Positions 33,010 to 42,026 are shown, counted from the first letter of the stretch. The stretch: 64,000 nt of DNA from Flavobacteriaceae bacterium PS02336 (GCA_029960065.1 JASCOF010000003.1:372001-436000), one strand, 5' to 3'. Numbers and translations are program-made. Notes: generated by a model not told the origin, from the letters alone.

Positions 33010-36000
33010 ATGAAAAAATTTGTACAAGGATTAGTTGCTTTCTCGCTAAAAAACTCCCTCATAGTTTTTTTCCTGACCGCTATATTACTAGTCGCCGGTA
33101 TCGTGAGTTACATTCACACACCAATTGAAGCCTTTCCCGATGTAACCAATACAAGGGCAAGAATTATTACACAATGGCCGGGAAGAAGTGCCGAAGAAGT
33201 GGAGAAATTCATCACGCTTCCTATTTCCAAACAAATGAATACGATTCCGAAAAAATCTGAAGTCCGTTCTATTTCGCTTTTCGGATTATCGGTCGTAACC
33301 GTATTATTTGATGATGGCGTAGAGGATTTTTACGCACAGCAATACGCCTCAAACCGTCTTAACGGACTCGATCTTCCCGAAGGAGCCGATGTAGAAATCG
33401 ATCCGCCGTCTGGAGCAACGGGCGAGATATTTAGATATGTTATTAAAAGTGATTTGCCAATCAAGGAAATCAAAGCCATTCAGGATTGGGTTATCGAAAG
33501 AGAATTGATCGCCGTTCCCGGAGTTGCCGATGTGGTAAGTTTTGGTGGTGAAGAAAAAATGTTCGAAATCAAAATTAATCCAACACAATTAGAAAATTAC
33601 AATCTTTCGGCTTTAGATGTTTACGAAGCCGTTTCAAAAAGTAATATCAATGTGGGTGGAGACGTTATTCAGCGTGGCGATCAAGCTTATGTTGTTCGTG
33701 GCGTTGGATTAATCAATAAGGTCGAAGATATTGGTAATATTTTAATTGAAACCAAAGGTGGAACTCCTGTTTTAGTAAAACACGTAGCCGAAGTTTCCAT
33801 CTCGGCAAAACCAAGATTAGGACAAGTAGGTCTAGACGGAAACGATGATGTTGTAGAAGGAATTGTAGTGATGCTCCGCGGAGAAAATCCGGGTGAAGTG
33901 ATCAAAAAACTTAAAGAACGTTTAACTGAACTTAACGAAAGAGTTTTACCCGATAATGTCAAAATTGTTCCATTTATCGATCGTACCGAATTGGTAAATA
34001 CAACGGTAAAAACAGTTACTAAAAACCTTGTAGAAGGTATTTTACTAGTATCATTAATCGTATTTATTTTCCTTTACAACTGGAGAACATCTTTGATTGT
34101 GGCATCTGTAATTCCGCTTTCGTTTTTGTTTGCTATTGTTATGTTGAGAATTCAGGGATTGCCGGCGAATTTAATTTCGATGGGCGCTTTAGATTTTGGA
34201 TTACTGCTCGAAGGAACGCTCGTTATTGTCGAACAAGTCTTTGTTTCGCTCGAAAAGAAAGCGCACAAAGTGGGAATGGAACGCTTTAACAGCATGAGCA
34301 AAATGGGATTGATCAAGAAAAGTGTCGGCAGCGTTGCGACTTATATTTTCTTTGCCTTAATCATTTTGATTGTGGCGTTGATGCCTATTTTCTCTTTCAC
34401 GAAAGTAGAAGGAAAAATGTTCTCTCCCCTAGCCTTTACACTAAGTTATGCGCTTTTAGGATCATTACTTTTATCGCTTACGTACGTTCCTGCCATGTGT
34501 AAAGTCATGCTGACCAAAAACATTGTCGAGAAAGAAAACATGATTTCGCGTTTCTTTAGAGAAAACCTTTTTAAACTGTTTCAATGGAGTACCAAGCATC
34601 GTAAAGCTACTTTTTATGCTTTTTTAGCTCTGTTAGCGGTTTGTTGCGCAAGATTTGCTTTTTACGGATCAGAGTTTATTCCGAAACTGAATGAAGGTGC
34701 TATTTATGTAAGAGCGACATTGCCAAACAGCATCAATCTTGATGAATCGGTAAGATTGACTAAGGAAATGAAAGCCAAGATCAGGAAGTTTGAAGAAGTT
34801 AAATTTATATTGACACAAACCGGAAGACCAAATGACGGAACAGATCCAACTGGATTTTTTAATATAGAATTCCATATCGAACTGAAACATAAAGACGAAT
34901 GGAAACATGATATTTCTAAAGAAGAATTAATTGCCGAAATCAAAAAAGTACTCGATGTATATCCCGGAATTGCCTTTGGTTTCAGTCAGCCCATTCAGGA
35001 TAATGTCGAAGAATATGTTGCCGGAGTAAAAAGTCCGCTGGCGATAAAGATATTTGGAAGTGATCTTTTTCAATTGGAAGAAATGGCCGCAAAAGTTGCC
35101 AATTCAATTAAAGACGTAAAAGGAATTGAAGATATTAATGTCTACAAAAACATCGGTTTACCCGAATTAAGAATTCAGCTTGACGACGAAAAAATGGCGC
35201 GTTACGCTGTTACCACTGCCGATGCGCAAGCCGTAATCAGAATGACAATTGGCGGACAAGCGGCAACCAAATTTTATGATGACGAAAAGATATTTGATAT
35301 CACATTGCGTTTTGAAAAAGAATATCGTGATTCTAAAGAAAAAATTGAAGGCATTCTTATTCCAACCCTAAATGGTAAAAAAGTGCCTTTAAAAGAAATT
35401 GCAACGGTAGATTATAAAACAGGTCCAACCTTTATTTATCGTGAAGGAAACAGCCGTTACATTGCCGTAGGATTTAGTATTGAAGGTCGAGATTTAGGAA
35501 GTACAATTGACGAAGCGCAGAAAAAAGTTGCTGCCGAAGTCAAACTTCCTAAAGAAAATGTGATGAAATGGGCAGGAGAATTTGAAAGTAAAGAAAGAGC
35601 AACTAAACAATTGGCGATGATTATTCCTGTAGTTTTGGTCTTGATTTTATGTCTGTTGTATTTCAACTTTGGAAATTTCAAAGATACCATGATTGCTGTA
35701 ACCGCGATGCCGTATGCTTTTATCGGTGGATTTCTGTCACTTTGGGTAACAGGAACTGTATTTGGAATCTCGGCGGGAATTGGGTTTATTATTCTCTTTG
35801 GTGTGAGTGCCATCGATAGTATTGTCCTGATCGGAATGATTAGGGAAAATATGCGAAACGGAATGCATTTAAGAGATGCTATTTCGGAGGGAATTCACAG
35901 CAGAATTCGTCCTATTGTGATGATTGCCCTTATGGGATCTCTAGGATTACTGCCTGCTGCATTATCAACCGGAATGGGTTCTGAAGTACAAAAACCATTA

Positions 36001-36114
36001 GCTATTATGATCGTGGGCGGATTAATAACGTGTATGATTTTATCACTAACGGTTTTACCACAAGTATTCTATTGGTTTTACCGCAAAAAAGATCCTAGTA
36101 ACACCGCATCTTAA
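33010..36114 (+). CDS. CzcA/CusA-family RND permease with altered TM4 signature
   Basis: The 1034-residue protein matches the heavy-metal RND subfamily in length and motifs (VTNTRARIITQWPGRSAEEVEKFITLPI, IGLPELRIQLDDEKMARY). In metal pumps TM4 usually carries DFGxxxDGxVxxxEN; here it is LDFGLLLEGTLVIVEQ, with Glu for the second Asp and Gln for the final Asn. That makes the exported substrate uncertain. The downstream half shows GISAGIGFIILFGVSAIDSIVLIG and IRPIVMIALMGSLGLLP. It ends the operon before a strong terminator; regulation by the adjacent two-component system is likely. Confidence 0.92.
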   Translation: MKKFVQGLVAFSLKNSLIVFFLTAILLVAGIVSYIHTPIEAFPDVTNTRARIITQWPGRSAEEVEKFITLPISKQMNTIPKKSEVRSISLFGLSVVTVLFDDGVEDFYAQQYASNRLNGLDLPEGADVEIDPPSGATGEIFRYVIKSDLPIKEIKAIQDWVIERELIAVPGVADVVSFGGEEKMFEIKINPTQLENYNLSALDVYEAVSKSNINVGGDVIQRGDQAYVVRGVGLINKVEDIGNILIETKGGTPVLVKHVAEVSISAKPRLGQVGLDGNDDVVEGIVVMLRGENPGEVIKKLKERLTELNERVLPDNVKIVPFIDRTELVNTTVKTVTKNLVEGILLVSLIVFIFLYNWRTSLIVASVIPLSFLFAIVMLRIQGLPANLISMGALDFGLLLEGTLVIVEQVFVSLEKKAHKVGMERFNSMSKMGLIKKSVGSVATYIFFALIILIVALMPIFSFTKVEGKMFSPLAFTLSYALLGSLLLSLTYVPAMCKVMLTKNIVEKENMISRFFRENLFKLFQWSTKHRKATFYAFLALLAVCCARFAFYGSEFIPKLNEGAIYVRATLPNSINLDESVRLTKEMKAKIRKFEEVKFILTQTGRPNDGTDPTGFFNIEFHIELKHKDEWKHDISKEELIAEIKKVLDVYPGIAFGFSQPIQDNVEEYVAGVKSPLAIKIFGSDLFQLEEMAAKVANSIKDVKGIEDINVYKNIGLPELRIQLDDEKMARYAVTTADAQAVIRMTIGGQAATKFYDDEKIFDITLRFEKEYRDSKEKIEGILIPTLNGKKVPLKEIATVDYKTGPTFIYREGNSRYIAVGFSIEGRDLGSTIDEAQKKVAAEVKLPKENVMKWAGEFESKERATKQLAMIIPVVLVLILCLLYFNFGNFKDTMIAVTAMPYAFIGGFLSLWVTGTVFGISAGIGFIILFGVSAIDSIVLIGMIRENMRNGMHLRDAISEGIHSRIRPIVMIALMGSLGLLPAALSTGMGSEVQKPLAIMIVGGLITCMILSLTVLPQVFYWFYRKKDPSNTAS

Positions 36115-36135
36115 TCTTACTTATATAATTTTAGA

Positions 36136-36172
36136 AAAAGCACCTTTAGACATTTGGTTTAAAGGTGCTTTT
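36136..36172 (+). terminator. Terminator of the CzcCBA-like operon
   Basis: AAAAGCACCTTTA (36136-36148) pairs with TAAAGGTGCTTTT (36160-36172), 13 bp perfect, with a short T tail. Confidence 0.85.
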
Positions 36173-36310
36173 ATTGAAATAGGACGAATCGTAAATATGT
36201 CTTATAATAATACAATTAAAACTTTTACGGGTATAATTTTTCAAAACACATTACAGTAAACACCAAATAAGTGATTTAAAACAAAAGTATTCTTTTTAAA
36301 TTTTCTTTTT

Positions 36311-36736
36311 ATGAAACAGAAAGCTGACCATCAAAAAACTGAAGAAATAGCAGAAACAGAGTTACTGCATCATGTGAGACTTAGTATCAATCCGAAATTT
36401 CAGGATTGGGTTTTATTTAAAAACGGAACCTATATCATTTTTGAACATGCAGAGGAAATTCGCCATTTAGAAAGCACCGCGTTAAAACTTATAAAAGAAT
36501 TTGGTCCTGTTTATTCAGGAGAACGATCTGAGGATTTTGATGTAACTGATTTAAAAAATACAGAAGGCTGGATTGTTTCTGGACACGGCTACGGAATGTA
36601 TACGTATGTAAGTCCGCAGGAACTAAAATATAAAAAACCAGATACTGCAAAAATTGGTTTATTCGGTCGCAAAAAAAGGGATTTAGATGGCAGAAATCCT
36701 GTAATCATTCATGTTAACCGAAAAGTAAAATTTTAA
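36311..36736 (+). CDS. Hypothetical cytoplasmic protein
   Basis: I do not recognise this 141-residue protein. It has no signal or membrane segment. The middle (IIFEHAEEIRHLESTALKLI, DFDVTDLKNTEGWIVSGHGYGMYTYVSP) looks like a compact alpha/beta fold; the last 30 residues are basic (KIGLFGRKKRDLDGRNPVII). The presence of a leader of about 130 bp after the previous terminator suggests its own promoter, but I see no clear box. The opposing gene at 36834 is on the minus strand. Function unknown. Confidence 0.7.
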   Translation: MKQKADHQKTEEIAETELLHHVRLSINPKFQDWVLFKNGTYIIFEHAEEIRHLESTALKLIKEFGPVYSGERSEDFDVTDLKNTEGWIVSGHGYGMYTYVSPQELKYKKPDTAKIGLFGRKKRDLDGRNPVIIHVNRKVKF

Positions 36737-36833
36737 AAACCTTGTGAACCTAACTGACACAAACATTTTGGTGATAAAACCTGAACAAGTACGTGCTCGC
36801 GGAAGAACATCTGATTCGTGAATAAAGAATAAC

Positions 36834-37397
36834 TTAAAAACAATCTAATTCGTAGCTTTTTACTAATTCAATTACTCCTTCTTGACCATTAATTTTTAAA
36901 ATCTTTTTTTCTACCTTTTCAAGCACAACAGGACAATCTGAAATCTCGCGGGTAATTACTTTTTTCGAAATCAATCTGCTTAAACCCATGGCTTCCATAT
37001 AGGATATTTTGCCATTATTAGGTCTTGCAATCACATAAAAGTTCACTGCTGTATAACCAGGTTTTATTAATTTAAACAATTTAAGTTTGTTTGAGTATAG
37101 CAATAGTCCAAATACTTTATCTTCAATAGTAATAAACTCAACAAGTTTACCGTCATTCATAAAAGTAAAAGATTTAAGTTCGCTGGGTAAAAACTCTTTC
37201 TTTTTATTGTTTGCGTCGTAAACTTTCAATTTATTTTCTAAGTCGAGAACCATTAAATTTTCAGATGAATAACCTGCATCTATTTTATAATCTTTTATCG
37301 TATCATTACTCTTTGTAATAATTTGAACATTTACTTTTTGAGCAATTGATTTAAATGCTGAAAGAAAAATAAAAAGTATTAAATAAAAATGTCGCAT
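36834..37397 (-). CDS. Secreted hypothetical protein
   Basis: The ATG at 37397 gives 187 residues starting with a signal peptide (RHFYLILFIFLSAFKSIAQK); a longer frame from 37466 would place hydrophobic residues before it and is less likely. The mature part is a run of beta strands (VNVQIITKSNDTIKDYKID, NLMVLDLENKLKVYD) with no catalytic motif, similar in style to the many flavobacterial secreted proteins of unknown function. It is convergent with the 36311 gene. Function unknown. Confidence 0.7.
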   Translation of the reverse strand: MRHFYLILFIFLSAFKSIAQKVNVQIITKSNDTIKDYKIDAGYSSENLMVLDLENKLKVYDANNKKKEFLPSELKSFTFMNDGKLVEFITIEDKVFGLLLYSNKLKLFKLIKPGYTAVNFYVIARPNNGKISYMEAMGLSRLISKKVITREISDCPVVLEKVEKKILKINGQEGVIELVKSYELDCF

Positions 37398-37783
37398 AGA
37401 ATTAATTAGGTTATTTTTTAAATCAAACAAAAAAACAATTAAAGTACTGGAAATAAACAACTTCAACTAGCACTCATACTTTAACTTGTGTCAAACAAAG
37501 AAAGAAAATATTTTATATAAATCAAATTATTATAAAAGTGAGTATTAGTCTCGCTTGTCAACTTAAAGAATCCAACATTAAAATTTAGGAAATGCCTAAG
37601 AACGCTATTTTATAAATGAGATATAAATAAAATATATTCAAGACGAAAATATTCTTAAAATAATTGACAGAATACTTTTCTATAAATAGAAAGAAGTTTT
37701 AGAATGAAATCAATTACTTTTATCTGCAGTTTTTAAACGACTTTATTTCTATTTCACTAAAAATTATTTTGAAAACGAGTAGC
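37398..37783. other. AT-rich spacer without gene
   Basis: No credible reading frame, palindrome or promoter pair stands out between the secreted protein gene and the structured element at 37784. Confidence 0.5.
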
Positions 37784-37860
37784 TAGCCCTGATGGAAGCG
37801 GCATCCTTTTGTGGTCTCGTTTCTTTAACGAGACCACAAAAGATATAGCGGACAGCAGGA
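37784..37860 (+). ncRNA. Candidate structured RNA element, copy 1
   Basis: The segment starts TAGCCCTGATGGAAGCGGCA and ends AGATATAGCGGACAGCAGGA, with a 16-bp hairpin between (CTTTTGTGGTCTCGTT against AACGAGACCACAAAAG). Outer CCTG/CAGG can pair too. Copy 2 at 40851 has the same flanks but a different inner stem that still pairs, a sign of selection for structure. The strand shown is by sequence reading; the RNA could be on either. It may be one of the flavobacterial structured-RNA motifs; that link is unverified. Confidence 0.55.
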
Positions 37861-37912
37861 AATTGCTTCAAATGACTCAAGCGAAAAACCTCTGCCCTTG
37901 AACCTTTGTTTT

Positions 37913-38725
37913 TTACTTTAAAACAAATCCATTTTCCTTTAAAATATTCAAAACTTCGGCGATGATTTTAGAACGGCATTCTGAGTTTTTAGCATTTGGT
38001 CCCGTTTTTACCCAATACCGAATATTAAGCTGGACAACGCCTGCGGCCGCAACATCTGTAATAACAGCAGAATCTGCGTAATCTTTATCGGTCACATCTT
38101 CGTTTTGGTGAAGCACTTCCTTTACGAGTTCAATGGCACGATTGTAATCGGAACCATATTCGAGTCCAACGTTAAAAGTCTGGAGCAAAAATCCCGCGCT
38201 GTTATAATTGATAAGCGTATTTTTAATCAAAAGTGCATTTGGAATATAGATAATTTTAGAATCGCTTTTTACTTCTGTATCACGAAGATTCAGGTTTATG
38301 ACTTCTCCTTTGACGCCGTTGCTTTCAATAATATCACCAATATTAAAAGGACGTTTAAAAGCCAGCAGAATTCCAGCAAGAAAATTTTCACCTATATCTT
38401 TAAGAGCAAAACCAATCACAAAAGCCGATATTCCGGCTCCAGCCAGCACGCTTTGGGCGATTCCGTCAAGACCAATAATTTTAAACATAAACAGAATTCC
38501 GATAATAATCAGAACCGATTTGATTAAGCGGGCAATGAAAGTCGCCAAAAGGCGATCGTGCATTTTGGCTTTAAGTCGGTTTCCAGCAAAAATACCAATA
38601 CGTGTTGCGATCAGCCACGAAACAAGAATGACAACAACGGCAAGAATAAACTTTGGCGTAAGATCAACAATACTGTAATAATAGTTTTCTAAGTGTTTAA
38701 AAACGTCCTGCAAAAAATTTTCCAT
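37913..38725 (-). CDS. MscS-family mechanosensitive channel
   Basis: The 270-residue protein is a small-conductance mechanosensitive channel of E. coli MscS size. Three membrane helices are visible: FILAVVVILVSWLIATRIG, LIKSVLIIIGILFMFKIIGL and the glycine/alanine-rich pore helix SVLAGAGISAFVIGFALKDI. The beta domain follows (RPFNIGDIIESNGVKGEVIN, IIYIPNALLIKNTLIN) and the alpha/beta C-terminal cage. It sits in the inner membrane and releases solutes during hypo-osmotic shock. It is a single gene, with the structured RNA-like element just past its stop. Confidence 0.93.
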   Translation of the reverse strand: MENFLQDVFKHLENYYYSIVDLTPKFILAVVVILVSWLIATRIGIFAGNRLKAKMHDRLLATFIARLIKSVLIIIGILFMFKIIGLDGIAQSVLAGAGISAFVIGFALKDIGENFLAGILLAFKRPFNIGDIIESNGVKGEVINLNLRDTEVKSDSKIIYIPNALLIKNTLINYNSAGFLLQTFNVGLEYGSDYNRAIELVKEVLHQNEDVTDKDYADSAVITDVAAAGVVQLNIRYWVKTGPNAKNSECRSKIIAEVLNILKENGFVLK

Positions 38726-38969
38726 AATAATCGGCGTAAAAAAAGTAAAACCTTAAAGTTAAGTTTTTAAAAAACGCATGAGTTTACAGGATTTTATTTG
38801 AATTTTATAAAATCTGCTTATGTCTGTTTAGAAACATAATTTTAACTCTAACTTCTTATCATTAAACTTTTTATATCCTTTTTATAACTTTTAAGAGTTA
38901 TGCTTCAGCTTTTTAAACCATAGTTTTACATTATTCGTAAATACTTAATAGTACTTAAAAAAAAATATT

Positions 38970-39443
38970 ATGGAGACCCTGCAAAAAGTAATTGAATTAT
39001 TATCAAAAAATTTCAACTCTCGTATTTCCATTCTTAGCAATAGTCCAGATGGTAAATTCAATTCTATTTTGGACACTAAAAACGGAATTATGTTTTCTGT
39101 ATCTTATGATTGTTTGTATATTTTCAAGGATTTAAATGACAATATTTGGGCGACTACACCAAAATCATTTATTTACAAAGACCAAACCTATCATCCAAAA
39201 GAAGGAGAAGCGTATACTCGAAAAGATGGTATTAAATATATTTTTACTACCAAAGAAGCTGTTTTGGAAAAAGCAGCTGCGTATTTTGAAAAATTCATTG
39301 ATCAGAACTACGGAATCAAAATCGTAAATGAGAAACTCTTTTTTTATGAAGGTCGTGATAGAACAGAAAAATTCGACTTAAAGCTCCATAAGTTTAAAGC
39401 TCGAATGTTTGATAAAATAGATGCTTATATTTCTTTTAATTAA
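38970..39443 (+). CDS. Hypothetical protein, tandem paralogue A
   Basis: I do not recognise this 157-residue cytoplasmic protein. It is a clear paralogue of the next gene: LLSKNFNSRISILSNSPDGKF.NSILDTKNGIMF against LLSDKYRSNITILGNFESSTF.TSILDNNNGTIF, and both share FKDxxxNIW, HPKxGExY and FTTKEAVLEKAAAYFEKF-like segments. It has an extra 40-residue basic tail (LFFYEGRDRTEKFDLKLHKF). The pair defines a compact domain of about 110 residues with alternating strands and a closing helix. Function unknown. Confidence 0.7.
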   Translation: METLQKVIELLSKNFNSRISILSNSPDGKFNSILDTKNGIMFSVSYDCLYIFKDLNDNIWATTPKSFIYKDQTYHPKEGEAYTRKDGIKYIFTTKEAVLEKAAAYFEKFIDQNYGIKIVNEKLFFYEGRDRTEKFDLKLHKFKARMFDKIDAYISFN

Positions 39444-39605
39444 AAAGACGTTACTGTCCTTTTTGTGATTTTGATAAAAATAAAAAGTCAGTTCTTTCTA
39501 CTTAAAAAAAAACTTATTTTAATACAAATAAAACTTTTAGTGGCTGTATTACAGAAAGGCGTGGTTTTATTTTACTGAACCAAAAACAAAATAAAACCCA
39601 TTACT

Positions 39606-39950
39606 ATGCCGCTGACAAAAAAGATAAACGCATTATTGTCTGATAAATACCGCTCAAACATTACTATTTTAGGCAATTTCGAAAGCAGTACCTTTACTTC
39701 AATTCTCGATAATAATAACGGGACAATCTTTATTGTTTCAGATTCCGATTTAATCTCTTTTAAAGATCAGCATTGCAATATTTGGGTAAATACTTTGGAT
39801 TCCTTTCATGCAAACGGAAAAGAGCATTACCCTAAACTTGGAGAATCTTATAAAATTCATGATGAAACATTCTATCATTTTACATCTAAGGAAGCAATTG
39901 TCGAAATGGCGTCTCAGTATTTTGACAAACATAAATACGATATAATTTAG
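39606..39950 (+). CDS. Hypothetical protein, tandem paralogue B
   Basis: The 114-residue protein repeats the domain of the gene at 38970 without its tail (about 35-40 percent identity by eye). Conserved positions include the N-terminal helix, NGxxFxVSxDxLxxFKD, NIW, HYPKLGESY and FTSKEAIVEMASQYFDK. There are no membrane segments or Cys motifs. The gap to paralogue A is 162 bp, so they may have separate promoters. It is convergent with the cupin gene. Confidence 0.7.
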   Translation: MPLTKKINALLSDKYRSNITILGNFESSTFTSILDNNNGTIFIVSDSDLISFKDQHCNIWVNTLDSFHANGKEHYPKLGESYKIHDETFYHFTSKEAIVEMASQYFDKHKYDII

Positions 39951-40028
39951 ACTTTCTGTAATTAATTATATTTTAAAAATATAAAGACAGAGTATGTCAA
40001 TTGGTTAATCCAAAAACTAAAAATCTGA

Positions 40029-40463
40029 CTACTTCAAGTCTTTCTTAATCACCAAATATTTTAGATCGGTATTTCCAGCATTTTTAATTCCGTGTTCCAT
40101 ATTAGAGGGACAATAAAAACTAGTATTGGGTCCAGCGATTTTGGTTTTTCCGTCAAGATAGAATTCGGCTGTACCTTCCAGAATATAGAAAAACTCTTCT
40201 TCTACGTGGCGATGCGGTGCGTGAGTTGATTTTCCAGGTTCTACTATACTCATTTTAAGTGTGTTTTCCTGTGTAAAGTTTTTATCTCCAAACCAATATT
40301 GATATCCTACTTTGGTTTTAGTGGCTTTATCAATTTCGAAATGATTGACACAGTTTTCGATTGTGTATTCCGGGGTTGCAGTTTCTTTTTTGGTTTCCTG
40401 AGAAAAGGTCTGCTGGAAAAATAAAACTGCAATTGTCGTCTTTAGAATGGTTAGCGCTTTCAT
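40029..40463 (-). CDS. Secreted cupin-domain protein
   Basis: The 144-residue protein has a signal peptide (ILKTTIAVLFFQQTFSQET) and one conserved cupin barrel: APHRHVEEEFFYILEGTAEFYLDG carries the metal-binding His, His and Glu of motif 1, and FYCPSNMEHGIKNAG the His of motif 2. It is likely a periplasmic metal-binding protein with a small-molecule role; enzyme activity cannot be told. It is single, convergent with the paralogue pair and preceded upstream by a REP-like array. Confidence 0.85.
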   Translation of the reverse strand: MKALTILKTTIAVLFFQQTFSQETKKETATPEYTIENCVNHFEIDKATKTKVGYQYWFGDKNFTQENTLKMSIVEPGKSTHAPHRHVEEEFFYILEGTAEFYLDGKTKIAGPNTSFYCPSNMEHGIKNAGNTDLKYLVIKKDLK

Positions 40464-40557
40464 TTTTTTGTTGTAATGTTACGAAAAAAATTGATATAGG
40501 CAGTTGTGTATATGTTTTTGTAATTCGATTAAAAAACAAAAGAAAAATCATAAAAAA

Positions 40558-40729
40558 GAGCCATTGGCTCGATCAATATTATAGGGCCGGATTTTAATCG
40601 GTTAATTTTATCAAAAATATATACATACGTTGTAATATACGTCGTTCCTACAGAACTCTTTTAACGCAGCGCTAATTTGTTCAATGGATTGAAATCCGTT
40701 GCTACAATATTTTTCATTCCTAGCGGAAT
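40558..40729. repeat. Composite palindrome array, permuted copy of 27992-28230
   Basis: Palindromes in order: GAGCCATTGGCTC (40558-40570), GCCGGATTTTAATCGGT (40585-40603, imperfect), GTTCCTACAGAAC (40643-40655), TGGATTGAAATCCGT (40685-40699) and ATTCCTAGCGGAAT (40716-40729). The last ~47 bp match 28134-28180 with three differences. The order of the two blocks is swapped relative to 28 kb. Confidence 0.8.
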
Positions 40730-40790
40730 TTTCTATTTAGAATTTATCACAATACATTGGAATCTTATATAACTGGAAATTGTTCCTGCT

Positions 40791-40824
40791 AAACTTTGTC
40801 AAAGTTTGAAACTTTGACAAAGTT
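40791..40824. repeat. TTTGTCAAAG hairpin repeat, copy 2
   Basis: AAACTTTGTCAAAGTTT followed by GAAACTTTGACAAAGTT; nearly identical to 12409-12441. Confidence 0.75.
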
Positions 40825-40850
40825 CTAATGAAAAAATACAAGTTCTCTCC

Positions 40851-40917
40851 TAGCCCTGATCGAAACGGCATCCTTTTATGCTGGGGTTCGGCATAAAAGA
40901 TATAGTGAAGAGCAGGA
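40851..40917 (+). ncRNA. Candidate structured RNA element, copy 2
   Basis: TAGCCCTGATCGAAACGGCA...AAAAGATATAGTGAAGAGCAGGA, the same flanks as 37784-37860. The inner hairpin is shorter (TTTTATGC against GCATAAAA) and its sequence differs from copy 1 while pairing is kept. Spacer 40464-41074 otherwise holds only the palindrome array and hairpin listed separately. Confidence 0.55.
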
Positions 40918-41074
40918 CAAGTGGTCTTAAAAAACGAAAAAGTTGTGCTCCTTAATAAAATAAAACCAAAATAAATCTCAATAAAATAAAGGGTTCTCAA
41001 AGCTTTTTGCATTAATCTATGACACGATAAGAAAATATTATGATAAAAACATTTCATTATTAGAAAAACCGTCA

Positions 41075-41096
41075 TACATTTGCCTAACAGTGTTAA
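41075..41096 (+). promoter_or_regulatory. Promoter -7 box and overlapping operator of the TetR gene
   Basis: TACATTTG (41075-41082) matches TAnnTTTG, and the operator CTAACAGTGTTAA (41084-41096) follows at once, covering the transcription start. This geometry means autorepression by the TetR protein (inference). The same operator recurs four times after the gene. Confidence 0.7.
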
Positions 41097-41117
41097 ACGA
41101 TTTAATACTCGAATATA

Positions 41118-41711
41118 ATGGCTAGCAAAGATCGAATTTTAAGACAAAAAGAAGAGACAAGGAACAACATCCTTGGCGCTGCTTATGATATCGTAAAAGA
41201 AGAAGGCTGGAATGGTTTGAGTATGCGTAAAATTGCCGACAGAATCGAATATACTGCTCCTATTATTTATGAATATTTCTCGAATAAGGAAGCAATACTA
41301 GAAGAACTGACTGGCAAAGGTTTTATCAAACTGACAAAAGAACTGCAGATTGCAATTGACAAGTTTGAAAAACCCGAAGATCAATTAGAAGCCATGTGGA
41401 TGACTTACTGGGACTTCGCTTTTACTAATACTGAAATGTATCAGTTAATGTTTGGTGTTCAAATGACCTGCTGTGCACAGCGATGTTCGGCTCAAGAGGG
41501 ACCTTACAAATTATTCACTCAGGTAATTGCTGAAGTAATGAAAGACAGTAATCCGAGTCAAGATATTATTAAACAAAAGTATTTTACTTTCTTTTCTGTT
41601 ATTCATGGTTTAATCGCCATCAATATCATTAACAAAAGTGATATTTTAGAAACAATAAATGCCCAAATTTTGAAAGATGCCATTGGAGGTATCATCAAAT
41701 CTATACAATAA
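41118..41711 (+). CDS. TetR/AcrR-family repressor with a Cys cluster
   Basis: The 197-residue protein has an N-terminal TetR helix-turn-helix (NILGAAYDIVKEEGWNGLSM, RKIADRIEYTAPIIYEYFSN) and an all-helical ligand domain. The ligand domain contains Cys118-Cys119-x3-Cys123 (MTCCAQRCSAQE), which is uncommon in the family and could serve redox or metal sensing. One operator covers its own promoter and four more stand between it and the adaptor gene. It surely controls the RND operon that follows; the inducer is unknown. Confidence 0.92.
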   Translation: MASKDRILRQKEETRNNILGAAYDIVKEEGWNGLSMRKIADRIEYTAPIIYEYFSNKEAILEELTGKGFIKLTKELQIAIDKFEKPEDQLEAMWMTYWDFAFTNTEMYQLMFGVQMTCCAQRCSAQEGPYKLFTQVIAEVMKDSNPSQDIIKQKYFTFFSVIHGLIAINIINKSDILETINAQILKDAIGGIIKSIQ

Positions 41712-41729
41712 AAAAATTTTCAATTTTAC

Positions 41730-41937
41730 TTAACAGTGTAAAATGATTTAAACAGGATAACACAAAATCCTTTTTTTTATAACTTTCGCTTAACGCTGTT
41801 AGAAAATTTAATAAAGGTAATAAAACTCTTTTTTTAGACTTTTACTTAACACTGTTAAATATTTTAATACTGATTTAGAATAGAATTGGAAAGCTTAACT
41901 GTATGGAAATTTGCGCACTTTTACTTAACAACGTTAG
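41730..41937. promoter_or_regulatory. Four TetR-type operators ahead of the RND operon
   Basis: Semi-palindromic 13-mers stand at 41730-41742 (TTAACAGTGTAAA), 41790-41802 (TTAACGCTGTTAG), 41846-41858 (TTAACACTGTTAA, perfect apart from its centre) and 41925-41937 (TTAACAACGTTAG), spaced 60, 56 and 79 bp. Each is preceded by a pyrimidine run ending CT and followed by an ATTTAA segment. They repeat the site in front of the TetR gene. They fill the region 41712-42026, which has no gene. Confidence 0.75.
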
Positions 41938-42026
41938 ATAATTTAATTCAATTAAATATGAATCCCGAGAATGCCAGAATACCTAAGAATTTTATCCGAG
42001 AGAATGTTCAACCAATTAAAACCAAT

